From Allacma fusca (Eukaryota > Arthropoda > Collembola > Symphypleona > Sminthuridae): a DNA stretch of 64,000 nucleotides. Position numbers and translations under genes: made by a program. This document shows, in pieces, positions 15,193 to 28,440 of the stretch. Each line of letters opens with the position of its first letter. Position 1 is the first letter of the stretch. The notes under the pieces are model-generated. The model was not told where the DNA came from and did not search any database. It was given only the letters and a program-made list of their open reading frames with translations. Location: contig OX359248.1 of NCBI GenBank assembly GCA_947179485.1, positions 34,097,565-34,161,564 on the forward strand, written 5' to 3'.

Positions 15193-16748
15193 CAGGAGTA
15201 TAATAGTAGTGGTAGAGTTGGGCATTGTATTGTATTGAGATACATAATAAATATAATGTATGATCCAAGTTCATGGACAAAAATAAGAGTAGTGCCTACA
15301 CGTCTATATGAGAAGTAGCAGTGGTATTGATTATTCATGCCGGTTATGTATGGATTGGGGTTCTCTCGCCGTACTTTTTATTTGTACCTACCTTATAGGT
15401 ATTTTATAATGTATTAAATGCAAAGGGATCATGACACAATGGAAGGTGTTCTTACTACTGATGATGATACAAAGAAATATACGTGGATATATATAAGTAC
15501 GTGGAATATAATAATAATAATTGTAATTGTATGTATGTACATGTGCATGCATTTCGGTAATTACTTTCAAGAGGGGTACATGACTACAAGGCAATGGATT
15601 TGATACGGTGGATGTGTATAGATAATAAGTAAGAGTGTATATGGATGGAGTTGTACCCTATTTGGCGGAAAAAATGGGGAAAGAGTAATACTCCTGTTAT
15701 TGTGTATCTGATTGCCAATATTCTTGTTTTTGCTTCTTTATTTCTCTTTTTTTTTTTTGCCTTCGTACTCTGGAGTATTTATATAAAGGAAATGCTCAAA
15801 TCCACGGTTAGAACTCCAATGTCAATTGATTAATTAGAAGTGAAAGAGAATAGTTGCTGGGAATCTCCTCAAGTTTGAGCCTTATACTTTGAAGAACTGC
15901 TGTGAAGTTAACTCATCTATTCTTACTACTGTACTTCATGCAACAGAGTGAATCTTTAGGGAAGTTTTGGATTTCGTTAGTGTTTCTCTCACTGATCCTA
16001 TCAACACAACACTGTGTGTATCCATCCTTCTTCTTCATCACATGTTAACTGGATTTTTGTTGTTGGGTGAATAAGTTTTTAGTGCTGTGGTGTAGTGTCA
16101 GGGAGTGTGGTATGTGTAGTTAAAAGTTTCATTTGATATTACTGTCGTGGCCATCAACGTGTTTTGAGGTTTGAGGTTATTATAATAGTTATGGACCTTT
16201 GACGCGGATCTTTGTATCTTGGTATCAACTTTCAGACGTGCACACGTAATCAAGTTGTTCTGTTTTGTTTTTTGAGAGGATGCTGGGAGAGAACAAGTCT
16301 CTGCTCAGAGATAGTGTAGTAGGAGAATTATACAAAGTAAGGGTAGGTTTTTAATCTTAGAGCTGCAGATTGGAGATGAGTTAGGAAATTAAGGCTTGAG
16401 TGATCAACTTGGATTTTTTTTAGTGTGAAGGGGAGATATTTTGTTTGCATGTGCTACCTCGTGCTGTTTTAGAAGGTATAAATTATGAAGTATCTGCTCT
16501 TTTGGTGTTTTCCAAAGAATTGAGCACAATAAAGCTAATTAATTATCAGGTAAAGTAGACGCTGTTGTACTGGCTCCTGGGAATTGGAACATTTGGTATT
16601 TAATTTGGCTTTTACAGAGAATGAGAATATGTATTTGTATATGTGCAAGTATACATATATTCAACCGTAATTAATATTATTATTTTTGTGAAAATGCAAG
16701 TTTCTTGTTGTTCCAATTTGCTGGAAGGCACACAAGTGTCAGTTAAAT

Positions 16749-16749
16749 G

Positions 16750-16786
<37 letters not shown>
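16749..16786. repeat. (CT)n microsatellite
   Basis: CT run with a single TTT interruption. Confidence 0.9.
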
Positions 16787-16789
<3 letters not shown>

Positions 16790-18241
16790 TGCAAACATCA
16801 GGAAAATATCAGTTGAATGTGAATGAACTTATTTATAGAAACAGTTGACAATACCACGATACTTTAATTTTACAGGAATCAAGGAGAGTGAAGGCTGTTG
16901 TGAAGCAAATTAGATACGTACATGCATACATACTGGTCGGAGCTGGGATCCACCGCTGTGATTTTGGATTGAGTTCTATTCCGCTTCGCAGAACTCTAGT
17001 CGTCAATATTAATTAATTTATTTATTTGTTTCAATTTACGTTTTTTTTTACTCGTCCTCAACTCGCGTACCTGAACGCCTGAATGACCGTCATGGGAGTT
17101 TTAACAATTTATGAGTAAGACTTGCTTTTCCTTTTTTATTTTATTTATTATTATTACTACCTTACAACCAAATTGTTATTGTTTTAATTAGTTGTCTTCC
17201 TTTGTATCTCTTAAATTTGAATGTAACTTTATTAATCTGTTAATCTGTGAAGCTTGTTACTAATTTACTAGTTTAACGAAATTCTATGGAATGGTTATTT
17301 GGGTTGATATTTTGTATTGTACTTTCTGTATGTTGTTAAGATTAGGTCATGTCCCATAGAATATCCCTTCGCAAGATTCCTCCAACTTGCCTTTTACATT
17401 AATTGTACGTGATATAGTAGAATATTTATTTCCTCCTTTGCCCCGAACCCCGGAACTGGGAGTTTAAGGTTGGGATTAATGGATGTGTGAATAATTCCCA
17501 TTTTTATGTAGGCACTAGGCAGTCTACATTTCCCTCGTAACTTAGTCGGAGGAGTGTGGCATTCGGAAATATTTTGCGAGCTTTCAATGAAATGAAATGT
17601 AACAGGGAAGGGTAGGGTACAGGCATACATACACAGGTATCTTAATTACGTAGACTCATTTATATGTATATACATAGAGGGAGACGAGCGCATGCATGTT
17701 GTTGAACCGTTTGACAAGAATAACTCAATTAAATTCCCTGTAATTGAATTCCAATGAGGAAGACTGGAGTGCGAGTTAGTACATTTCTGGGGCATCATGT
17801 AAATTGCTTTAAGAGGAATCGTTGAGTATAGGCTTCCTCCCTGATGTTGTTTCTATGAAAATATATATATAGATATATACTTCCATTTATTACTATTATA
17901 CTTCTAGTTAGGCATTCTAGTACTTTAATGAGGCAAGCTGGTAGACTAACACGGTTCCTGAAATGATTTAATTGATTGAAATTGTGTTTTGTGAATCCCC
18001 TATAGGAATCTCATTTGATTCCTGTCTTTTTGTTTCTGTGTCAGTCAACCACAATGTCGGTTTCGGGTCTCTTGTTTTGACTGCCCTGTTGTTGTTCTCT
18101 CAGCTTATTTGAGAGTCTTGTGACATTGAAACGACACTTCAAGTTTGATCCTTTTCAAGGCATTTAGCTTGAGCTGAGTTTCTGTATTATTGACTTACGT
18201 TAAAAATTGGAAGTCCCGACTTTGTTACCTTTAAAATGGGC

Positions 18242-18254
18242 GGGGGGGGGGGGG
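18242..18254. repeat. Poly-G run
   Basis: Thirteen consecutive G on the + strand, preceded by GGGC and followed by AGGGAGG. It is unusual in such AT-rich DNA and is a place where the base count may be unreliable. Confidence 0.85.
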
Positions 18255-19560
18255 AGGGAGGATTAGTCTGGTCTAATAACTTGGGACTGGTGGCACGTGT
18301 TGTTTATTTTTAAGGGAATTTTAATTCCAGTGCATACACTATAGAAACGTTACTTTTTGTGATAACACTGACTTTTATTTATACTAGAGGACATCCATGG
18401 CTTTGTTCAATTGAAAAGCATTGTGGGTGATATAGTTTATTGTTATACGCTTAGATACTTACACGTATCAATGTAATGACTAATTTCTATTTGAGACTAA
18501 TGCACTTTGTTTTTACGTAGCCATACTCTGTAATGGTCTTTCTTTGATTGTGTTCGGTGTAATCATAATCATGGGAATTGAGTGGCTGACCAAGATTATA
18601 TTTGGACTTCCTTTCTACCAGAGAAAAGACGCTAACGACATTGTGGTAGTGAGCCAGAAACGGTTGAGGATATTGTTATAATAAAATATTTAGGCTCTTT
18701 AATTAATTCCATGTATTAAGTTCCAGTCGAGTTTTTAAAACATCCTCTAATAGCTTATTCTTTAAAATATTTAAACTACAGTTGTATTAATTTTTTTTAA
18801 ATACCTGCTGTAATTACCCGCCTCTAACAATAAATAGTACTGTAGTAGGAGTAATTAATTGGTGGAGTGGGGATTTTTATACGTAAAATTATTAGTATAA
18901 AATCCTAATGGGGCATTGTAAGGAGGTGGATGTGCGAAGTGATTTTGTGTCAGTAATTTTGAATGACGCGTCATTTGTGCTTTCCATTTGGAGAAACATC
19001 GGAATGGGATTGCGTTTAAGTAGTAGAAATATTAGACGAAGTCACATGTGCCAGTACAGTGCAATTCCCTTTGAGAGGATATCTCAATATGTAAGGTTAA
19101 GTGACGCATGATGTTATTGACTCTTTGAACAGATCTCTGTATAACACTTTCCTCCTTGGAAATACGATGAAACCTTTTTTAATGAGAAAATAGTTTAGAC
19201 GTCACTGCGACAAGTTTTTTTTAGTGCGCTATTTTAGTAATGAAGTAATTATTATATATCAGCGGATTTCTTGCAGAAAGAAGGGTTTTTATCTCTGGAA
19301 CTCTTGATTTTATACAACTAAATGCATGCATACATGTATGTATGTAGATCAGGGTTCAAGAACTTGTTTGCCAATAAATCAGTCGGCATGTTATTATTCC
19401 TACGTTGAGATGCTTTTTAGTAAACTTAATTCATTTGGAATGCTAATATTATGTAGATATACCAATATGTAAATGCTTTGTATATCTAAGATTTATCTAA
19501 CATGTATGTATGTTTGTATCTATTGGTAGCCATGATGAGTATGATCATGTTTACTTGCAG

Positions 19561-19654
19561 GTGAAGTCTTCATAGAATTTTCAGCCAACACCATTAATCA
19601 TATCTCTACAATGTTTCACTTGGACTCATGTACAGCAATTTCTGAAAAATCCTC
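19561..19654 (+). CDS. Candidate 5' exon of the short LAMMER kinase isoform (contains its start codon)
   Basis: The acceptor before this exon is good (TTTACTTGCAG). The reading frame is open across the whole exon (GEVFIEFSANTINHIS...), with an ATG at 19611-19613 that has A at -3. From that ATG it encodes MFHLDSCTAISEKS plus two bases of a Ser codon. A GTACCG donor at 19655 leaves phase 2, which matches the acceptor phase of the exon at 19758 and completes the Ser codon. I infer that the part before the ATG is 5' UTR. I do not recognise a homologue of this peptide. The case rests on splice signals and phase agreement; if the donor is not used, the frame stops at TGA shortly after 19690. Confidence 0.4.
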
Positions 19655-19757
19655 GTACCGTTTCATGGAAACGGTGCATGGAGGATTTCCAAAATGATTT
19701 TTTTTTTGATTGAGTATTTGAAGTTTAATATGTTTGGGATAATTCATGTATATGTAG

Positions 19758-19911
19758 CGATCGGAAGGATCGTCGTCGAAAGAACAAGGAACAGCGGGAC
19801 TCGTCCTCATCCACTGATCTTCACAACCGGACCTCAAACAAAAATCATACTTCGAATAAAAAACCTTTCACTACGACACATTACCGACGCAAACCCCCCC
19901 ATCACACCGAG
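19758..19911 (+). CDS. Exon with a basic, Ser/Asn/His-rich peptide, likely N-terminal region of the short LAMMER kinase isoform
   Basis: This stretch lies between an AG (19756-19757) and a GTACGG donor (19912). Its open frame has no ATG of its own, so a simple ORF scan misses it. It encodes 51 residues that start DRKDRRRKNKEQRDSSSSTD and end HYRRKPPHHTE. The composition (Arg, Lys, Ser, His) is that of the disordered basic N-termini of CLK/LAMMER kinases, and base composition is visibly richer in C than the surrounding introns. It enters in phase 2 and leaves in phase 0, and phase 0 is exactly what the first kinase exon at 37871 requires. The join gives 66 N-terminal residues followed by 376 kinase residues (442 in total). 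The link to the kinase over an 18-kb intron is inference; this could instead be a separate small gene. Confidence 0.5.
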
Positions 19912-21284
19912 GTACGGATATTTTTTCAATATTTTTCCCATCGTAGACGTATTCATAAAACCTAGAATTTTAATTATGACATATCTGTACATTATTTTAA
20001 TATATTGTAGGTTGTATGTAGCTCTACTAGCTATGTATGTAGTTGATCATCTATCTATGCATTTGGGATCTCATAGTTTTTGCATAATTACCCCGATGGG
20101 GTTGCATGATGTCATCCTTTTGCATTTCTGCATAAGACAAGAAATCTCACATACATGCTTCCAATGTTTTCATGAACTTAAATGGTCATCAAATGGAAAT
20201 GTGAATGTTAGTTCGATGGCCAATAGTGGAGATATGGTGATTTTGTTTAGTAAGAAAAAATTGACGAGCAAAGCGATGGTTGTGTGTCTGCATATAAATT
20301 CTTTTGGATATTGATGAATCATCTTTTTACTACAGACTCGGAAGAAATATTGCTTTAATTTTTTTTTTTGCAGCCAAAGGCGTCTCACGTATTTTTTTAT
20401 ACTAATTCTTGTTAATCTTGGTCTCGGAAATTCAGTAGGCATTTCTAAGAGTTCAAATTCTACGAAAGAAGCACAAGGATTTATATATGTATTGAGTTTA
20501 CTTAATTATGTGTCCATCCGTAATTAATTACTACATTACATCTATGTGCTAGTATTATTTGGAGTTATGGATATCCACTTGTTCTAGAAAGTAATTGGAC
20601 TACTGTAATAATTGCAGTTAACTTTACGGAAGAGTAGAGACATGTCCAATGTAAAGCCCGTTGATGTAGTGGTTGGTTTGGTTACATACATAATTCCATA
20701 TGTACGTAAGGATGTTGAATGCTGGCGTGAAATGGTATCCTTTCCCTGGAAATGATGATGTTCAGTGTTGCGGTTGGAAATTACTGAAAATGAACGGGTG
20801 CTCGGTGATCGTAACGCCCGATGTTTATCCGCTCTTCTTCATTATAGATTGAACAAAGGCAGGGCTATATATATATGTACATATAAGTATAAGAATTCTA
20901 TTAAAATATTGAGAAACTCCAGCTTACCCATATACATAAATCATTGTGTGCAGAAGTTCAGAGAGGAGTTTAAAATGGGGAGTGTGTGTGCGTCTATAGA
21001 GATACACTACTGTCATTATATTTCCTCACTAATGGATTCTTCAAACTCAACTTGCTTATTGGTCTTGATCCAAGCAAAGGTTAGGCACACACATACACAC
21101 ACACAATATGAAAAAAAAATACCCGAAGCTACAACTAATGTATGAACTTGTTGGAAGTGTGTTATGTATTTGGACGGAGTCATTTTTTCTGAGTTATTAG
21201 AACCTATTTAATAAAAAGGAAAAATATTCTTTTACAGCTATTTTTAGAAATCCTAGGGAATTTTTAAAAAATGTTCCTTCCTTC

Positions 21285-21306
21285 CTCTCTCTCTCTCTCT
21301 CTCTCT
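21285..21306. repeat. (CT)n microsatellite
   Basis: Uninterrupted CT run of 11 units. Confidence 0.85.
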
Positions 21307-21532
21307 GACGCGTTCTGTTCTTTTGGAAATTCCTTTGAATATATAATTGTGTTGAGGGTGTATAACTTATGCTATATGAAGTTATTGGTAGATACTTTTA
21401 TATAAACGGGATATCAGTATGTTTATGCAAAGAGTTTATGTATACTCATGCGGCATGCCTTCCGCCTTTGAAACTGTGATTGATAATTTTGTAAATTTTC
21501 TGAATGTGTGTATGTATCTGTATATATATATG

Positions 21533-21561
21533 TAGAGAGAGAGAGAGAGAGAGAGAGAGAT
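21533..21561. repeat. (GA)n microsatellite
   Basis: Uninterrupted GA run of about 14 units directly after a short TA run. Confidence 0.9.
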
Positions 21562-22604
21562 TAGCTTGCAAAAAAAAGCCGTTAACAATTATTAGAAAAG
21601 AACCAGATGTAGTTTGGTCTCAGGACATTGAAAGAAGGGTTGACTACATTCCTTGATCCATGTGAGAGCCGGCTGAGTATACAAAGTTAGGGCCCAGGGT
21701 AGAGTTAGCAACATGAATTTGGTTGGTCCTTATTTAGTTAGTGTTAGTATTGTACCATTTTCCTGCTGGACTTGGTGAGGAAAAAGTGGGAGAGTGGAGT
21801 CAGGAAAGAATAATTATTATTAAGAAATTGGATAGGTTTTTCCTCAAGTTGGGATATTTATTTGGGGTTGTGATTTACTTACACCTAAAAACTGATGTGA
21901 GCTCAGACTCTCAGACACTCGTACATACTGTATAATGTTCTACTGGAATTACTTTATGTAAGTACTTATCCGTAGTTGTACATAGTACTAGTCACAGAAG
22001 TACGTAGAAGGGAGACAGTGGACGGGTGATTATTTTTACGTAAGCAAAGCACTTTATGGACAGTGTCGTGCATGCTGTCTGTGTGTGTGTGTTGGGCTTG
22101 CCTCATAATTTGAGATCACATTATAACGTACTTACTGTCAGTAGTGAGGGGAAGTGATAAAGTTGTTGTGGGAGAGTGGACTTAGTATTTTTTGATCCAG
22201 CCTCCTGTCAATATATATAGTATCACTGTGATTTTTATTTTTGTTTTTTTTTGTCAGCTCCTCCAAAGCGTACAAGTAGAATTATATCTACATATATCTA
22301 TGTGCATTGACCTGCTGTTGGTTAATCCCTTTTTGCACTGTAATAATAATTGTGAAACCACAGGGAAGTGGAGGTTTGGTGTCGACAGGGCTCTGATTTT
22401 CCATGTATGTATATTACATGTGCGGATTTAATTTTCTTTTCCTTTTTTATTAAAAGGAATTAATAATTGTTACTATATACACTCCAATGATGGTGTGTAT
22501 TGTGTGTGCAGTTAATGTCAAGGTTTGAAGACGGCTCGTGTGAATTGACTTTGGGTCATATGTTTGGGTTAGTGTGTTTGTATCTCGATGTGTGTGTGTG
22601 AGAG

Positions 22605-22662
22605 TCTCTCCCCCCCCTCTCTCTCTCTCTCTCTCACTCACTCACTCACTCACTCACTCACT
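22605..22662. repeat. Compound (CT)n-(CTCA)n microsatellite
   Basis: A poly-C stretch passes into a CT run and then into seven tandem CTCA/CACT units. Confidence 0.9.
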
Positions 22663-24279
22663 TTTGTCAGACTTGAGAGACTGTTTTGGATGGAACTTAA
22701 GCAAATATACAGATATATGTTTGCTGGGTGGTTTGGGACGTGTGGATTGTTGATGTGTTAAAAATTGAATAGTGTCGAGTGGCATCGAGTGAGTATGAAT
22801 TTCCACTGACCCGTGTGTGACCAATCAGTGTCATTGTTTACCGACGAGACATAACTTCCATGTGCTGCACACACATTGTTTATGTTGTACTTACATATGT
22901 ACATATATGTTCATCCCACTCTGATATGACTTTTGGACCGGTCTGATGCAGATAATATGTATTCAATATTTATATGTATCTACACATATCTGTATATTAA
23001 AAAAAAATGTGTTAAATGTGACGTGACCACGAAGCTCAGACATTTCCAATGTTATTCGATAAGTTCACATTATTACATATTGTAACGAGACGGACTGAAA
23101 GCTAGGTTGATTCTGAAGACGACGGCAACATCAGGTCCTGATTTTTTGGCCTTTTGAATCTGTCATGTGTTAGCACCAAGGGATTAGAGCAGAAAGACGA
23201 CACATATGTTGCTGCCAATTAACTTGTACTTTTCCTTGTAATAGTTACTTATTCTACTCGTGGCAAATATTAATTATTTTCCCAATTTCTGAAGTGCGAT
23301 TTTTCCCTGTCCGGCTCAAGTTAGCCTTGCTTTTTTGTTTAAAGTGTACCTTACCTACTATAGTGATTTACCGCACGTATCGATATATGTATGTATAGGC
23401 CCGTGCTGTTATTATGCAAGTGGATTGTTAAGGACGGGTGCGGGCAGGTACATTGTGTAGTATTATACTATATGAACTATTGAGAAGGAAACTCCATATG
23501 TGAGAGTATCCCTGATGACAATGACAACGGTGTAACAAGTGACTGATGAGAGAGGAGCATCTAAAATTGAGAGTGATAGTTTTGGCATCCTCCGTCCAAC
23601 TTGTGTCCCCTTTGACTTGATAAATGTCATTTGGAGAGTGAATTTCATTAGTAATGGCTGATGACCTCAAGTGTCTCACTTCTGCCAGTTTTTAAACTTA
23701 TTCTCCTTTGAAACTTTTGGACTATATACTATAGAAATACTCATGGACAATTTTTTTTCTTGGCTCACGGTATTGAACCTTGTTCGGTTATTTTCTCCCA
23801 GAGTTTTTCTACCTCCTACAGTAGTCCCGAGTAAAAGTGAACTTCCAGTTTTTCAGTGAAATGTGTATAAGTACATGTAAAAAAAGCGTTGAGGTTGAGG
23901 GTACAGAGTTTCTTTCCCTCCTTCTTGTTGTGTGCTCTTGTTGATACTTGGGAGTGACTGCCAAAGCGATTTTTACAGTTTGAGAACCAAGTGTTTCCTG
24001 TCATGATCTTTGGCTGTTACAATGCCCTTTGAAGAAAATAGAACTTGTCTGATCCAGCCACTCATTCTTAATTTTCTCGTCTAATTTCAGAAACGATTTT
24101 ATGACCTAAGTTTTACTTGTGTGGAGGACAAGGAGCAATCTCCTCTTTTGTGTTTTCTCCCTTGTTTTCGTTTTTTTTTTCATGCCGATTATTGTTTTCG
24201 AGGAAAGGACATATACAGTTATACAGATATACAAGAGGATTTGGAATGGCAGTGAAAAATGAATGACAACAGTCTTTGT

Positions 24280-24307
24280 ATTATTTATTTATTTATTTAT
24301 TTATTTT
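24280..24307. repeat. (ATTT)n microsatellite
   Basis: About six tandem ATTT tetranucleotides. Confidence 0.85.
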
Positions 24308-25122
24308 TATGTTTGAAAGACATTGACAACTGCTGCTGCTGCGCTTGGAGGAGAGAGATGAGACAGTGAAAGACAAGTGTTAGGACATATCTACAGAATA
24401 CTTATACCACATGTATGCAGTTATTTTTTGTGTTGTCTACACTCTACAGACTCCTCACAGACTAATTTCAACATGTTTTACATGCATACATATGCACAGG
24501 AATATTTTTTACTTGCGAGGTTGCGAGCTGCTTATAGATACTTAACTGTGACTTTAGTGTGAGCTAAACAAGTTAAATAACTCGAAACAATATATATGTT
24601 TTAATGGTCAATAATTTTCTGCTTGATAAGGAATTTAATGTGATTTTCCATTTATATAATTTCCGCCTCCTTCCTTTGTTGAGTGTTCGTAAGGACCCTT
24701 TTGGATGAAGGGTGATATGATAGGGCTTCCTAACTCATTTTATTCCTATTTGATACTGTAGTAGCAGAGCGGAGTACCATTTTTTTGGGGATTAATTATC
24801 AGAACATATGGATATCTACATACGTATGTACGTATCGGCTCTGCAGGCCGACTCATGAATAATTTATGTGAGGGAATGTGTATATAGGTACATCCATTAT
24901 TATTTTTATTATAGAATCAGAGACAAAGTCGACAAAGTGTAATGGACTCTAGACAAGACTGTTCGGGGAAGATTGGAGTCCATTTTATTATTTTTGAGCT
25001 TTAATGCTTCCATCTGAAGTTTTGTTTTAGTTAGATTAAAACTTGTCTTTTATTACAAGATAAGGATATTTCCCTCGGCGATATGCTCCTGCGGTGGGCC
25101 TGACGTCTATTAAATGTGTAGT

Positions 25123-25143
25123 TTCTCTCTCTCTCTCTCTCTT
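25123..25143. repeat. (CT)n microsatellite
   Basis: Uninterrupted CT run of about ten units. Confidence 0.85.
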
Positions 25144-27313
25144 TGAACGGTTCATTATTATGAAGATATGGGGGATTGTGGGCTAAATACAGTGCATCTG
25201 GATACTTACGTATGTACGTACATACATATGTCGGACTATATCATATAACCAAAGAAATAATACTAAAGGAGATGATATGGGTGGACGTGAGGGTAATAAA
25301 ATAATGAAATCAAGTTTGAAAGGAGTATGATATTATACCCTTGATATGGACGTCTCTCTGTCTCTGCAATGTACAAGTTTGGCATTCTCAAGATTATTGT
25401 TGACATTTCGTAATGGAATTGTGACGACGGATTTGTTTGCAGAAGCAGTAATCCCATTTGAACTTTGAAGTAACTTATGGGAGGTTTATTAATTAATTGA
25501 TTCTACTTACTTATACTATGTAGACAATGTACAGCTCATATTCGAGAACCCTTTTAGAAGTTGGGATTGAACTGATAGCCATCATAATTGAATGAGTGAT
25601 TTAAACTGTTGCTACAGCAGGAGTAGTGGAATAGCTGAGAGGATTGTTGGACAACGATACATGCACCTACTACTTCCCCATAAATAATTAATTAAATAAT
25701 TATAGCTATTTGTACATATATACGTATATATATGAAGAACCCCGAAAAGGAAACTACAGTATACGAAGACTTATTATTATTATATATTGGAAGAAAAATG
25801 TTCGTTCAAAATCGAGTCAGCACTTTGGCTGAACTTCTAAAGTGTAACAATTGCTGGGAAAAAAGGAATGATTCAGCCGAAATACCGATGATGATTTGTG
25901 TGACGGACAAGAGCATGTAAGTTTACACTTGTGTAATTGCTTTATGTCTGTCTACCTGATAACAATCACGTGCTACTATCCCAATTTTTTTTTTGACATG
26001 AGTAATTTATGAATGTTTAATTATATGAGCCATTTAACATGGACCTTTTTTTAAAGTAATTACTTGTGTTATGTCTATGTGTTCATCTTCGTCCAGCAGG
26101 TTTCAATCGACTCTTTATATATGTAATTTACAGTTTATCAACTTGTATTTTTTTTTGAAGTTGATTAGAAAGAGTGTTGGAAGAAATAATTATGTTATTC
26201 TTATATGTATTGGAAAGTAGTTTACTCATGAACTTGCTCTTTATTATAGTACTCATTAAAATCTGCTGTATGTGGAATGTGAATAAATATAGATATTTTA
26301 TCTATATGTATCTGTAGTCTATTATCTATCTATAGCACGACTCGAGATTGAGATGACGACCCATTCGCTGAGTAAATGTGTCTACGGTTTTCACCATAAA
26401 GTGGTATTATTAGTTGGAGTTAGAGCAGTGATAATTTTGTAGACCTTAATTTTTTTTTATCTTTGGAGTAGCGTTCCGGGGGTTTTTATAGATTTGAACT
26501 TGGTTCGGTAGAGGAGTCTCATGGTAGGCCTGGGAAAACAATTTCTGAGAGTTGTGCATCTCTTTGTATGTATCTACTGTGTGTGTGTTCGGATAGTATG
26601 GGTTGTAGGTTGAACGTTCTATTGACTTGTGATGGGAGTCTGGAAATGGAGGTGATCAAATTGTCTGATAAGTGAATTTCCCAGTGATTTTCCCTTGATT
26701 TTTACATGGTTGGAAGGGAAAGGCTTGATGTGGAATTTCATGAGATGAAAACATAAAGGCGTGCGTAATTTGCAAGAACGAGTTGTTCTATGTATGTACA
26801 TGTATGTAGATACGTATGGACATATCTATAGGTACATCTACGGAAGTGTGGGATGAATGTAATTTTAAAAAATTATTTTTGAGCTTCCGTGTACAGTAGG
26901 GACTATACGGTGTATAATATGTACATATGTGTGTGCATGCCTTCAACTCTGTACTTACTCCTCTATAAGTATAAAGTGTTTAGAGATGTACATATATGCA
27001 AGTCGGAGTATGCTAAACGTAAACACTGCATTATGGATTCTGTTTACACGTTGTGCTGGTGCTGCTGGGGATGGTGACAAGAAAAGCAGAGTACTATATA
27101 CCTACTTACATGAGTTTTATAGGGACTAGGGACGATGTTGGCTACAGAATAGAAGGACACAGAGGAAAGAATGTGATAGGGAAATGTGCATGGAATTACT
27201 TGGAATTTTTGAGAAGGCGCTGAGTGACTCTATGAGACATACTGCTGAATGACGCGTTAAAACAGTAATGAAGATTTTTCGGATGCTAGTTGTTGTTATT
27301 ATGAGAGGAGCAA

Positions 27314-27341
27314 CGAGAGAGAGAGAGAGAGAGAGAGAGAG
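27314..27341. repeat. (GA)n microsatellite
   Basis: Uninterrupted GA run of about 14 units. Confidence 0.9.
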
Positions 27342-27666
27342 CAAAAGAAAAGAGAAAGAATAAAGGACTGCAGAGGTGGGAATGAATTGTGATTTTGTGA
27401 ATCATACGGTAGTTAGTTTTTATACATATAATGTATGTTTCCACGCCAAAATAATAATATCTTGATCGTCGTGTGGGAGCGGGTTGGGTGATTTTCAGAG
27501 GGATATGTATATTATGTGGAGAGGAGACCAGGGTTTATTATTACAATAAGTGAATGAGAAGGATTGTAATAAGTACATGAACACGCTCCCAAGGTTCAAC
27601 ATACGAGTGAAGTTAAGAAAGATGGAGAAAGACAGTAATTTATCCAAGAAAGATGTTGTGTGTAAG

Positions 27667-27708
27667 GAGAGAGAGAGAGAGAGAGAGAGAGTGAGTGAGA
27701 GAGAGAGA
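27667..27708. repeat. (GA)n microsatellite
   Basis: GA run with two GTGA interruptions. Confidence 0.9.
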
Positions 27709-28107
27709 CGCAGGGAGAGATTTGAATTTTTGCTGAGTCAAATTGTGCAAAGTTTTTCCATGTGAATGCTCACATACTGTAGAAATCCCCTATGTACTAT
27801 ATGTAAGAAAGGTTAGGATTTTTACTCATCCCTTTGAGAGTGAGGGAGAGATAGAGATAGAAAGAGAGAGAGAGAGAGTGAGGAAGCTGTGAATGCAGAT
27901 CTTGTGCTAAAAATCAGTAGTAGTATCAACTTGTACACCGAAGGTACAAAAGTCTATGAGGAACAAGTCAGTTGAGGATGCTTATTAGTGGAACGTGGTG
28001 CGGTATTCAAATATTTCCTGTGTACACGGTGATGTGATGATGATGATGATGTTAAGGATAATGGTGGTAAAGGGAAACCCGGGGATGGTCGATTTTCCCC
28101 ATAGAGA

Positions 28108-28153
28108 GTCTCTCTCACTCTCTCTCTCTCCCTCTCTCTATCTCTCTCTCTCC
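28108..28153. repeat. (CT)n microsatellite, interrupted
   Basis: CT-rich run with CA, CC and TA interruptions. Confidence 0.85.
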
Positions 28154-28407
28154 TTCCTTCTTGTATCCGACTCCCGATCCAAAACTTGTGTGTTGGCAGC
28201 TGGCGGCATGAGGATGAGTTCCAAACCAGTTCAAGTTTTAAAACGGACGAAAAGGCTTGTTGAATTTAGGGAGGACTTTGTTCAACTCTCAGTTAGCAGT
28301 AATATGTGTATACACACACATGGATTTGTTGTCTCTTTATGCACGTTGTACGTATGACTCCGAGAGATATGGCAAATATGTGAAGGCAGCAGAAGGCGAA
28401 AGACGAG

Positions 28408-28440
28408 GAGAGTGAGAGAGAGAGAGAGAGAGAGAAAGAG
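28408..28440. repeat. (GA)n microsatellite
   Basis: GA run of about 15 units ending in AAAGAG. Confidence 0.85.

Larger units (their letters stand above)
1..19560. other. Non-coding stretch, probably intron or 5' region of the kinase gene
   Basis: I see no convincing coding exon in this stretch. It consists of AT-rich unique sequence with many short TATG/GATA/CT/GT runs, the larger of which are listed separately. The + strand has far more G than C (bases 1-120 contain 30 G and 12 C). The same bias continues to the end of the kinase gene, so I infer that the stretch is transcribed as intron or leader of that gene. Scattered ORFs of 60-100 codons overlap each other on both strands and show no recognisable protein. 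Confidence 0.5.

Noticed and set aside
19694..20314. 206-codon + ORF
   Set aside because: It crosses a likely splice donor and is rich in intron-like sequence; the better coding frame at 19758-19911 is a different one.
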